Shown piece after piece: positions 14,233-20,749 of a DNA stretch of 32,204 nucleotides. The notes below the pieces were generated by a model. That model made no database searches and was not told the DNA's origin. It saw only the letters and a list, made by a program, of their open reading frames with translations. The stretch is from Limnohabitans sp. Rim8 (GTDB lineage Bacteria; Pseudomonadota; Gammaproteobacteria; Burkholderiales; Burkholderiaceae_C). Numbering within the stretch: the stretch's first letter is position 1; every line of letters starts with the position of its first letter. The DNA is taken from contig CAMDFK010000030.1 in NCBI GenBank assembly GCA_945897465.1, positions 1 to 32,204 of the forward strand. The letters are read 5' to 3'. Made by a program: the position numbers and the translations under genes.

Positions 14233-14247
14233 TGTATACACTTCGGT
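14233..14247. promoter_or_regulatory. Candidate GntR operator, copy 2 (upstream of puuD)
   Basis: TGTATACACTTCGGT is identical over 15 bases to the site in the gntR/uraH intergenic region (2360-2374), again preceded by AAA. It lies 98 bp before the puuD start and its TATACA could overlap a -10 element. No further copy was noticed in the window by eye. Confidence 0.65.
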
Positions 14248-14344
14248 GCACTGGTCGCAGCGGCGCAGGAACTCCCGGGTTCATGTTCGCGACCGAATAC
14301 CCGCTCACAGGGCCCGCGGTGGTGAGCAGGTTGGAGAATCCTTC

Positions 14345-15565
14345 ATGGAATCGTATTTTCTGGAATGGGCCAATTTGTTGCTGCGATGGGTGCATGTCAT
14401 CACCGCCATCGCCTGGATTGGTTCATCGTTCTACTTTGTCTTTCTGGACAACAACCTGCAAAAACCCAACTCGCCCGACCTGCTCGAAAAAGGCGTGGGC
14501 GGCGCCATGTGGGCGGTGCACGGCGGCGGTTTTTACAACCCCCAAAAGTACATGGTGGCCCCTCAGAAGATCCACACCAAGCTGCATTGGTTCTATTGGG
14601 AAAGCTACTCCACTTGGCTGAGTGGTTTTGCGCTGTTCACGGTGCTGTACCTCTACAACGCGGGAACCTTCTTGATCGACAAATCGCTGATGGACTGGAC
14701 GCCTGTGATGGCCGGATCGGCCGCAGTGGGCATGCTGGTGGCTTTTTGGCTGGTGTACGACATCATTTGCCGCGTGTTTGGTTTCCGCAAAAACGGTGAG
14801 TTGATCGTGGCGGGCCTGATGATGATGGTGGTCGCGTTTTGCTCTTGGCTGGCCAATGAGCTGTTTGCTGGCCGCGCCGCTTTCTTGCTGCTGGGCGCGA
14901 TGATCGCGACCGCTATGAGCGCCAATGTGTTCTTCTGGATCATCCCCGGCCAGCGCAAAGTGGTGGCGGCCATGACCAGCGGCGAAACCTATGACGCCAA
15001 CGCCCTGGCCATCCACGGCAAGCGCGGCAAGCAGCGCAGCGTGCACAACACCTATTTCACGCTGCCCGTCATCTTTGCGATGCTGAGTAACCACTACAGC
15101 TTTTTGTACACGCATGATCAGCGTTGGGTGTTGCTGTTTGTGATGATGTTGGCAGGTGCCCTGATCCGCCAGTTCTTTGTGCAGCGCCACGGCTACCACC
15201 TGGGCCGCGCGGCCAACCCTTGGCCCTTTGCGGCCGTGGGCGTGGTCATGATTTTGGGCGTGATCATCGCCTTGAGGCCAGACCCTGTTGGGCCTGCTCC
15301 TGCTTCTTCAGCGCCTGCTTCGCCTGTGCGATTTACCCAAGTGCAGAGTATTCTGAGTCAGCACTGCATCAGTTGCCACGGTGCACAGGTGCAGATGAAA
15401 AACGTGCGCCTGGACAACCCCGAGCTGGTCAAACAACACGCCCAAAATATCTACCAGCAGGTGGTGGTTACCCAGCAAATGCCGATGGGTAATGCTTCAG
15501 GTCTGACCAAAGAAGACCGTGCGATGATCGGACGCTGGTTTGTGGCGGGGGCCAAGGTGGACTGA
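14345..15565 (+). CDS. puuD: Urate hydroxylase PuuD (membrane protein with cytochrome c domain)
   Basis: Converts urate to 5-hydroxyisourate and passes the electrons to the respiratory chain rather than to O2. The 406-residue protein starts MESYFLEWANLLLRWVHVIT and has about eight membrane segments, with conserved pieces HVITAIAWIGSSFYFVFLDN, KLHWFYWESYSTW and NTYFTLPVIFAMLSNHYSF. A short Pro/Ala-rich linker leads to a periplasmic cytochrome c domain with the haem motif CISCH (C341, C344, H345) and a likely distal Met in QQMPMGN. The ATG at 14345 follows GGAG at 14333-14336; an upstream in-frame extension to 14246 would be charged and atypical. The operator copy in front ties it to the GntR regulator. 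It replaces soluble urate oxidase, none of which is present. Confidence 0.95.
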   Translation: MESYFLEWANLLLRWVHVITAIAWIGSSFYFVFLDNNLQKPNSPDLLEKGVGGAMWAVHGGGFYNPQKYMVAPQKIHTKLHWFYWESYSTWLSGFALFTVLYLYNAGTFLIDKSLMDWTPVMAGSAAVGMLVAFWLVYDIICRVFGFRKNGELIVAGLMMMVVAFCSWLANELFAGRAAFLLLGAMIATAMSANVFFWIIPGQRKVVAAMTSGETYDANALAIHGKRGKQRSVHNTYFTLPVIFAMLSNHYSFLYTHDQRWVLLFVMMLAGALIRQFFVQRHGYHLGRAANPWPFAAVGVVMILGVIIALRPDPVGPAPASSAPASPVRFTQVQSILSQHCISCHGAQVQMKNVRLDNPELVKQHAQNIYQQVVVTQQMPMGNASGLTKEDRAMIGRWFVAGAKVD

Positions 15566-15620
15566 GGGCCGACGCTAGGGGAGACAGTCGCCTGTGTTAC
15601 TTGGATAGTGGCTGACCCTA

Positions 15621-15647
15621 TTGGTATGACGTTCGAATGGGTATAAA
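15621..15647 (+). promoter_or_regulatory. Possible promoter of the tctCBA operon
   Basis: TATAAA (15642-15647) is a good -10 element in an AT-rich stretch. The best -35 is TTGGTA (15621-15626), giving a short 15-nt spacer. This is the most plausible start of a separate tctCBA transcript after puuD. Confidence 0.35.
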
Positions 15648-15656
15648 TTTTGTCGC

Positions 15657-15679
15657 AGCGGGTCCTTTCGGGCCCGGCT
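15657..15679 (+). promoter_or_regulatory. Leader hairpin upstream of tctC
   Basis: AGC-GGGTCC (15657-15665) pairs with GGGCCC-G-GCT (15670-15679) around loop TTTC, with one bulged G and one G-U pair. It sits 10 nt before the AAGGAG ribosome-binding site (15690-15695) of tctC and could be a leader hairpin or a terminator remnant after puuD. No T-run follows. Confidence 0.35.
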
Positions 15680-15701
15680 GCTCAATCAAAAGGAGACCCC
15701 C

Positions 15702-16685
15702 ATGTTTGTTCGCTCACGCCGTACTTTGGTGACCAGTGCAATTGCTGGTTTGGCTTGTTTGGCTGCTGCCCTGCCTGCTGCAGCCCAAAATTACCCTGTT
15801 CGTCCCATCACCATGATAGTGCCCTGGGGTGCGGGTGGCGGCACCGACGCCGTGGCAAGGATCATCGCCAGCCTGCTCGAAAAAGACCTGGGGCAACCCG
15901 TTAACGTGGTCAACCGCACAGGCGGCAGCGGCGTGGTGGGGCATGCGGCCATTGCTTCGGCGCCTGCCGACGGCTACACCATTGGTCTGGCCACTGTCGA
16001 AATCGGGATGATGCACTGGCAGGGCTTGACCCAGTTGACGGGTGCTTCTTACACGCCCATTGGTTTGGTCAATGCCGACCCGGCAGGCATCCAAGTGCGG
16101 GCCGATTCGCCCTACAAAAATGTGAACGACTTGCTGGCCGCCATCAAGGCCAACCCTGGCAAGTTCAAAGCCTCAGGCACAGGTCAGGGCGGCATTTGGC
16201 ACCTGGCCATTGCGGGCTTGTTGCTGGACCAGAAAATTGATCCTTCAGCATTGCCTTGGGTTCCCAGTAATGGCGCTGCCCCGGGCCTGCAGGACATGGT
16301 GGCGGGGGGCGTTGAGGTGGCTCCCGTCTCATTGCCCGAGGCGCGTTCGCTGATCGATGCAGGCAAGGTCAAGAGTCTGGCCATCATGGATGCCAAACCT
16401 TCATCGCTGTACCCCAATGTGCCTACCCTGAAATCAGCCACCGGCAGCAACTGGACCATGGCGGCTTGGCGTGCTGTGTTGGCTCCCAAGGGGTTGCCCG
16501 CACCCATTCAGGCCAAACTGGCCGAGGCGGTGCGCAAGGTGGTGGCCAGCAAAGATTACAACGATTTCATGACCAGCCGAGGCTTGGGTGTCTTATCTGC
16601 TGGACCCGAAGAAACGGCGAAGTTCATGGCCAAGTCAGACGCCGAAATGGGTGTGACCATGAAGGCCGTTGGTCTGGTCAAGTAA
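15702..16685 (+). CDS. TctC/Bug-family periplasmic receptor of a tripartite tricarboxylate transporter
   Basis: Solute-binding protein of 327 residues that captures a carboxylated solute in the periplasm for the membrane pair TctB/TctA. A signal peptide runs to about residue 28 (LAAALPAAAQ-NYPVRP). The Bug fold is shown by ITMIVPWGAGGGTDAVARII (first binding loop, residues 37-56), NVVNRTGGSGVVGHAAIASAPADGY and PNVPTLKSATGSNWT. An AAGGAG ribosome-binding site precedes ATG 15702. tctB starts 9 nt after the stop, so tctC-tctB-tctA is an operon. The ligand cannot be read from sequence; di- and tricarboxylates are usual. Being next to puuD and opposite an Ldh-family dehydrogenase hints at a ureide or 2-hydroxy acid, which is inference. 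Confidence 0.92.
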   Translation: MFVRSRRTLVTSAIAGLACLAAALPAAAQNYPVRPITMIVPWGAGGGTDAVARIIASLLEKDLGQPVNVVNRTGGSGVVGHAAIASAPADGYTIGLATVEIGMMHWQGLTQLTGASYTPIGLVNADPAGIQVRADSPYKNVNDLLAAIKANPGKFKASGTGQGGIWHLAIAGLLLDQKIDPSALPWVPSNGAAPGLQDMVAGGVEVAPVSLPEARSLIDAGKVKSLAIMDAKPSSLYPNVPTLKSATGSNWTMAAWRAVLAPKGLPAPIQAKLAEAVRKVVASKDYNDFMTSRGLGVLSAGPEETAKFMAKSDAEMGVTMKAVGLVK

Positions 16686-16694
16686 GCTGACCTC

Positions 16695-17168
16695 ATGAAA
16701 GTCAACGATGCCTTTTGGGGCGTGTTGTTCATGGCCTTGGGTGCTGCGGTGCTCTGGGCTGTGCGCGACTACCCCAATATCCCGGGCCAACCGGTGGGCC
16801 CGGCCCTGTTTCCTGGCTTGATTGCGGGGGGCTTGTGCCTGGCCGGGGCTGTTTTGATCTTTCAAGGTTGGCGCAAGCGCACCGAAGCCCCTTGGGTGGA
16901 ATGGGATGACTGGGTCCGTTCTCCCCGCCATCGCAGCGCTTTGGCGGTGCTGCTGGGCTCGGTGCTTTTCTACATTCTTGTATCCGATGCACTGGGCTTT
17001 TTAATCACTTCGGTGTGCATGATGGTTGCCCTTTTTCGTGCATTGCAAGTGCCTTGGCGCAAGTCCTTGTTCTGGGCGGTGGTGGCCACGGTGGTGGTGC
17101 ATTTTGCTTTTTACAAATTGCTGCGCGTGAATTTACCCTGGGGCGTGTTGACTCCCATCGCCTGGTGA
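16695..17168 (+). CDS. TctB, small membrane subunit of the tripartite tricarboxylate transporter
   Basis: A 157-residue protein with four hydrophobic segments: WGVLFMALGAAVLWAV, the segment around LFPGLIAGGLCLAGAVLIF, LAVLLGSVLFYILVSDALGFLITS and LFWAVVATVVVHFAFYKLL. It ends VNLPWGVLTPIAW, close to the typical TctB terminus (LPxG). TctB stabilises the large TctA channel subunit. The gene starts 9 nt after tctC, and tctA starts 53 nt later. Sequence conservation in this family is low, so the order and topology carry the call. Confidence 0.88.
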   Translation: MKVNDAFWGVLFMALGAAVLWAVRDYPNIPGQPVGPALFPGLIAGGLCLAGAVLIFQGWRKRTEAPWVEWDDWVRSPRHRSALAVLLGSVLFYILVSDALGFLITSVCMMVALFRALQVPWRKSLFWAVVATVVVHFAFYKLLRVNLPWGVLTPIAW

Positions 17169-17221
17169 TGAGGTCCATTTTCATCAGCCTGTTGACTTTG
17201 TCAGTCTGAGGAGTTTTTCCT

Positions 17222-18715
17222 ATGTGGACAGCGGTTGGCCAGGCGTTTTCAATGGTCTTCGAGCCCTACACCTTGATGGTGATGGTCCTTGCTGCTTTTT
17301 ATGGCCTGTTTGTGGGTTCGGTGCCGGGCTTGACGGCCACCATGGCCACGGCCTTGTTGGTGCCGGTCACCTTTTTCATGCCGCCCATACCTGCGGTGGC
17401 TGCCATGGTCACGGCCACGGCCATGGCCATTTTTTCCGGAGACATACCGGGCTGCTTATTGCGCATACCGGGCACTCCGGCATCTGCGGCTTACACCGAT
17501 GAGGCCTATGCCATGACCCGCAAAGGTCAGGCCGAAAAAGCGCTGGGCGCAGGCTTGGTGTTTTCAGCTGTAGGCGGCTTATTCGGCACCATGGTGCTGA
17601 TTTTGGCGGCACCGGCCTTGGCTGAATTTGCACTTAATTTCAGCTCATTTGAGTATTTCTGGTTGGTGCTGCTGGGCCTGACCTGCGCGGTTTTCATCTC
17701 TACCGGCTCCCCTGTGAAGGGTCTGGTGACCTTGATGTTGGGTTTGCTGGTGGCTTGCGTTGGGCTGGGCAATCCCGCAGGTTTTCCCCGTTTCACATTT
17801 GGCAATGCCGAGATGAGCGGCGGCATCGGTTTGATCGCCATGATGATCGGCATGTTCGCCATCTCAGAAATCATCCGTTACGTGGTGAACACCAGCCCAC
17901 CGCCTCAACTGGTGGTGGAGGAGTTGGGTGGCGTGCTCAAAGGGCAATGGGCTTTGGCCAAAAAATACCCCAAGCAAATTTTGCGTGGCAGCGTATTGGG
18001 TACGGCGGTGGGCGCTTTGCCCGGTGCGGGGGCCGACATCGCGGCCTGGATGTCTTACGCCGTGAGCAAGAAATTTTCGAAAGAACCTGATAAATTTGGC
18101 ACCGGCCATGTTGAAGGCATTGTGGAGTCGGGCTCGGCGAACAACAGCGCTCTGGCTGGCTCCTGGATTCCGGCTCTGGTGTTTGGCATTCCGGGTGATT
18201 CCATCACGGCGATCGTGATCGGGGTGCTGTACATGAAAAACATGAATCCTGGACCGACCTTGTTCACCACCAATCCGCAAAACATTTATGCCGTTTTCCT
18301 ACTGTTCATATTGGCCAACCTCATCATGATCCCATTGGGAATTCTTTGCATCAAGGTGGCCAAACGCATCTTGCGTGTGCCCCGTGACCTTCTGATGCCC
18401 ATGATTTTGTTGTTCTGCGTGGTGGGTACATTTGCCATCAACAACTCGGTGTTTCAGGTGGGTGTGATGCTGGCAGCTGGTTTAGCGGCCTATTTGTTGG
18501 AGGCCAATAAATTCCCGGTGGCACCGGCCATTTTGGGCGTGGTGTTGGGCGGGATGCTGGAAGAAAACTTCATCACCTCGATGATCAAGTCCAATGGTGA
18601 TTTGAGTGCCTTTGTATCGCGGCCGATCGCGTTGGCTTTGGCCATCCTCACGGTGCTGGTCTGGTTTGCCCCCTTGCTGCTGCGGGCCTTGCGTAAACCA
18701 GCGCCAAGGCGTTGA
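17222..18715 (+). CDS. TctA, large membrane subunit of the tripartite tricarboxylate transporter
   Basis: The 497-residue translocation subunit has about eleven hydrophobic segments. Family motifs are GLFVGSVPGLTATMATALLVPVTF at the start, IPGTPASAAYTDEAYAMTRKGQAEKALG, the central GALPGAGADIAAWMSYAVSKK and SANNSALAGSWIPALVFGIPGDS. The last two are paired P-G loops that mirror the first half and are typical of TctA. GAGGAG (17208-17213) sets ATG 17222. The stop codon lies within the first unit of the heptamer array that follows (18711-18808), so changes in the array's first unit could alter the C-terminus. It completes the tctCBA set; cargo unknown. Confidence 0.93.
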   Translation: MWTAVGQAFSMVFEPYTLMVMVLAAFYGLFVGSVPGLTATMATALLVPVTFFMPPIPAVAAMVTATAMAIFSGDIPGCLLRIPGTPASAAYTDEAYAMTRKGQAEKALGAGLVFSAVGGLFGTMVLILAAPALAEFALNFSSFEYFWLVLLGLTCAVFISTGSPVKGLVTLMLGLLVACVGLGNPAGFPRFTFGNAEMSGGIGLIAMMIGMFAISEIIRYVVNTSPPPQLVVEELGGVLKGQWALAKKYPKQILRGSVLGTAVGALPGAGADIAAWMSYAVSKKFSKEPDKFGTGHVEGIVESGSANNSALAGSWIPALVFGIPGDSITAIVIGVLYMKNMNPGPTLFTTNPQNIYAVFLLFILANLIMIPLGILCIKVAKRILRVPRDLLMPMILLFCVVGTFAINNSVFQVGVMLAAGLAAYLLEANKFPVAPAILGVVLGGMLEENFITSMIKSNGDLSAFVSRPIALALAILTVLVWFAPLLLRALRKPAPRR

Positions 18716-18808
18716 GCGTTGAGCGTTGAGCGTTGAGCGTTGGGCGTTGAGCGTTCAGGGTTCAGGGTTCAGGGTTCAGGGTTCAGGGTTCAGGGTTCAG
18801 GGTTCAGG
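18711..18808. repeat. Two-phase heptanucleotide tandem array (6 x GTTGAGC, 8 x GTTCAGG)
   Basis: Fourteen contiguous 7-bp units: 18711-18752 is six GTTGAGC units (the fifth reads GTTGGGC) and 18753-18808 is eight perfect GTTCAGG units. The two blocks are in the same register and differ at two positions of the unit. The array starts within the last codons of tctA, including its stop codon, and lies in the gap before the convergent Ldh-family gene ending at 18872. A 7-bp unit changes reading frame with every gain or loss. Such arrays arise by slipped-strand replication and usually vary in copy number. The rest of the gap (18809-18871) has imperfect inverted bits and no gene. Confidence 0.95.
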
Positions 18809-18871
18809 GGGCCGTCGTTGGGTCGGCAACGGTCGGCAGGGTCACTTGTTGGCGATGTCGTTGGTCATACC

Positions 18872-19918
18872 TCACAAGGGCTGTGGTGCTGCGACTTTGA
18901 GTTTGTCGGCCCAAGGTAAAAGCATGGGCATGATGTTTGGGTAAAGCGCGACGCCTTCGCTGGCACTGCCCGCCTTGAGTTTCAGGCCACGCTCGCCGGG
19001 CGTGCGCACCCAACGGTCGGCTTGGGCGGGCCGCGAGGCGTGGCACTGGCGTGACACTTCGTCCATCTGCGTGTTGAAGGCGCTTTGGCCTGAAAAAGCG
19101 CGGGGGTCGATGATTTGCAAAAACACCGTGGCTCCCCAGCCTTCTGGCGGGTCTGCGCGGCCATGGCCAGCCAGGCCACCCGTCAACGCTTCGACCATCC
19201 AACTCAGGCCATAGCCTTTGTGGCCAGAATCCATGCCCCCCAGTGGCAAGATGGTCCCTTTGGGCTCGTTGAACAAAACGGCTGGGTCGCGGCTGGGCTG
19301 GCCGTGCCCGTCCATCACCCAATCGGCAGGCAGCAAGCCACCTTCCTTGTGCAAGCGGTTGGTCAAGCCATTGGTGGTGGACGAGGTGGACACATCGATC
19401 AGAACGGGTAGACCTGAGGTGGGTATGCCCACCGACATGGGGTTGGGCGTGAACACCGGGTCCAGCCCGCCAAAGGGTGCGATGCTCGCGGTGTTCGGAT
19501 CCGAGCAATGCAGCAGCATCATGAGACCTTGATCGGTCACGCGCTGGTGGTAGGCCGCCAGACAAGCAATGTGGTGGGTGCGCCGGATGACCACGGTGCA
19601 GGTGCCCTGTGTGCTGGCGCGGTGAGTGGCCAAGTCTATGGCTTGCCGCACAAGCCAAGGGCCGGGCAAGCGCTGGCCATCCCAAGTCACAGCGGCTGGG
19701 TTGTCAGACACCACCAAGGGCTGACCTTCTTTGCGCATTTTTCCCGCTTCCAGCTCAGCCAGATAGGGGGCCAGCAAGGCCAAGCCATGCGTGGTGTGGC
19801 CCAGCAGGTCGCCCTCCAGCAACACTTCGGCCACGGCCTGAGCTTTGTCAGGCGACAAGCCTGCGATTTGCAAAAGTTGGTCGGCAAAAGCCAAAAGGTC
19901 AGCGGCAGCGTAGTTCAT
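18872..19918 (-). CDS. Ldh-family NAD(P)-dependent dehydrogenase (malate/lactate/ureidoglycolate type)
   Basis: A 348-residue member of the Ldh2/malate-L-lactate dehydrogenase family. Visible motifs are VAEVLLEGDLLGHTTHGLALLAPYL near the N-terminus, RRTHHIACLAAYHQ (catalytic His region), NPMSVGIPTSGLPVLIDVSTS (cofactor region) and GMDSGHKGYGLSWMVEALTGGL. The same family contains ureidoglycolate dehydrogenase (AllD), malate dehydrogenase and several 2-hydroxyacid or imine oxidoreductases, so the substrate cannot be fixed. In a purine-degradation neighbourhood AllD-like activity is one possibility. I chose ATG 19918 (MNYAAADLL), as relatives begin this way; in-frame ATGs at 19927 and 19930 are alternatives. 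A strong nested stem-loop with a T-tract ends just upstream. It is convergent with tctA across the heptamer array. Confidence 0.88.
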   Translation of the reverse strand: MNYAAADLLAFADQLLQIAGLSPDKAQAVAEVLLEGDLLGHTTHGLALLAPYLAELEAGKMRKEGQPLVVSDNPAAVTWDGQRLPGPWLVRQAIDLATHRASTQGTCTVVIRRTHHIACLAAYHQRVTDQGLMMLLHCSDPNTASIAPFGGLDPVFTPNPMSVGIPTSGLPVLIDVSTSSTTNGLTNRLHKEGGLLPADWVMDGHGQPSRDPAVLFNEPKGTILPLGGMDSGHKGYGLSWMVEALTGGLAGHGRADPPEGWGATVFLQIIDPRAFSGQSAFNTQMDEVSRQCHASRPAQADRWVRTPGERGLKLKAGSASEGVALYPNIMPMLLPWADKLKVAAPQPL

Positions 19919-19930
19919 GGGCTTCATCAT

Positions 19931-20007
19931 AAAAACAAGCGGCCTGCGTGCTGTCGCCACTTGGACTCGACAGCATCCCCATCGGGTTGTGAAGCCTTAC
20001 GCAGGCC
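19931..20007 (-). promoter_or_regulatory. Nested stem-loop with T-tract in the leader of the Ldh-family gene
   Basis: Read on the minus strand, GGCCTGCGT (20007-19999) pairs perfectly with ACGCAGGCC (19949-19941). Inside it GCTGTCG (19974-19968) pairs perfectly with CGACAGC (19956-19950) around an 11-nt loop, and CCC/GGG around 19976-19986 could form a third small stem, giving a three-way-junction outline. The 3' arm is followed by GC and then TTGTTTTT (19938-19931), as in an intrinsic terminator, only 4 to 12 nt before the possible start codons at 19927 and 19918. It is either the terminator of the upstream acyltransferase gene or an attenuator in the dehydrogenase leader. The latter is favoured because no space is left for a promoter after it. 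Confidence 0.6.
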
Positions 20008-20033
20008 AGCAGAGACAATGCGCAAAACCCCAG

Positions 20034-20633
20034 TCAGGTTTCTGGTGGCGTTTCAAACTGGTCGGCGTTTTTACCTTTAAAAGGCGCATAAAACGCCTTG
20101 ATGGCGATCATGTCCTTGTCGATGTCGCCAGACGGGACAAACAAAGGGCCCAGGCCGCTGACCTTGCGCGAATAGTCCATATAGGCCATCACAATGGGCA
20201 CTTGTGCCTGCAAGGCGATGTAATAAAAGCCGGTTTTCCAATAGCGGGTTTTGCTGCGTGTGCCTTCGGGCGGGACCACCAAGTGCACCGCGCCATCGGC
20301 TTTGACCAATTCTTGTGCGCAAGAGTCCACCAGGTTGGAGGCTTGCGAGCGGTTGACCGCAATGCCACCGAGCCAGCGCATGATCGGGCCAAACGGAAAC
20401 GAGAAGATGCTGCTCTTGCCCATCCAGTAAATCTGCAGACGCAAGGCAAACGCCACCATCAAGGTGTAGGGCAGATCCCAGTTGCTGGTGTGGGGCGCAG
20501 CAATCAGCACGCATTTGGTCACCCCCTGGGGCAAGCTGCCTTCGATCTTCCAGCCAGCGGCTTTGAGAAACGCCAAAGAGCCTGTTCTCAAGACCGTGTT
20601 CACGATCGGGGTGTCAAAAATGGTGCGGTGCAT
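20034..20633 (-). CDS. 1-acyl-sn-glycerol-3-phosphate acyltransferase-like protein (PlsC family)
   Basis: A 199-residue acyltransferase of the PlsC family. The catalytic HX4D motif is H48-TSNW-D53 within IAAPHTSNWDLPY, and the substrate-binding motif PEGTRSK is at 122-128. WMGKSSIFSFPFGPIMRWLGGIAVNR in between matches the family's KxxLxxxPxxGxxxxxxGxixxxR pattern. The reaction would be acylation of lysophosphatidate or a related lysolipid at the membrane. The family includes several uncharacterised short forms, of which this seems one. Start ATG 20633; no strong ribosome-binding site is visible. It lies 116 nt after the 8-oxoguanine deaminase gene on the same strand and has no obvious functional link to it. 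Confidence 0.87.
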   Translation of the reverse strand: MHRTIFDTPIVNTVLRTGSLAFLKAAGWKIEGSLPQGVTKCVLIAAPHTSNWDLPYTLMVAFALRLQIYWMGKSSIFSFPFGPIMRWLGGIAVNRSQASNLVDSCAQELVKADGAVHLVVPPEGTRSKTRYWKTGFYYIALQAQVPIVMAYMDYSRKVSGLGPLFVPSGDIDKDMIAIKAFYAPFKGKNADQFETPPET

Positions 20634-20749
20634 GGCAGGCTGATCTGTGAATGGGAAAATTCGTTTTGTGACAGATGCCTGTAACCATTGTCCAACAAAG
20701 CGCAAGCCGATTATGACTGTCCCATGCTCATGGGTTCTCATGGGCGCAA

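Noticed and set aside
12616-14241. Minus-strand open frame of 541 codons across the TonB-like gene and xdhC
   Set aside because: Low-complexity Pro/Arg/Thr-rich translation, no domain, and it overlaps two recognisable genes.
18711-18808. CRISPR-like array
   Set aside because: Units are 7 bp with no spacers and no cas genes nearby.
18726-18944. Short frame encoding repeated SGFRVQG units
   Set aside because: It is simply the heptamer array read in one frame, with no ribosome-binding site.
19931-20007. Known riboswitch or tRNA-like element at the nested stem-loop
   Set aside because: I compared it from memory with purine, guanidine, glycine and cyclic-di-GMP classes and with tRNA arms and saw no conserved core.
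20721-20744. CCCATG-CT-CATGGG hairpin after the 8-oxoguanine deaminase gene as a terminator
   Set aside because: The stem is short, based on repeated CATGGG, and no T-tract follows on the transcribed strand.
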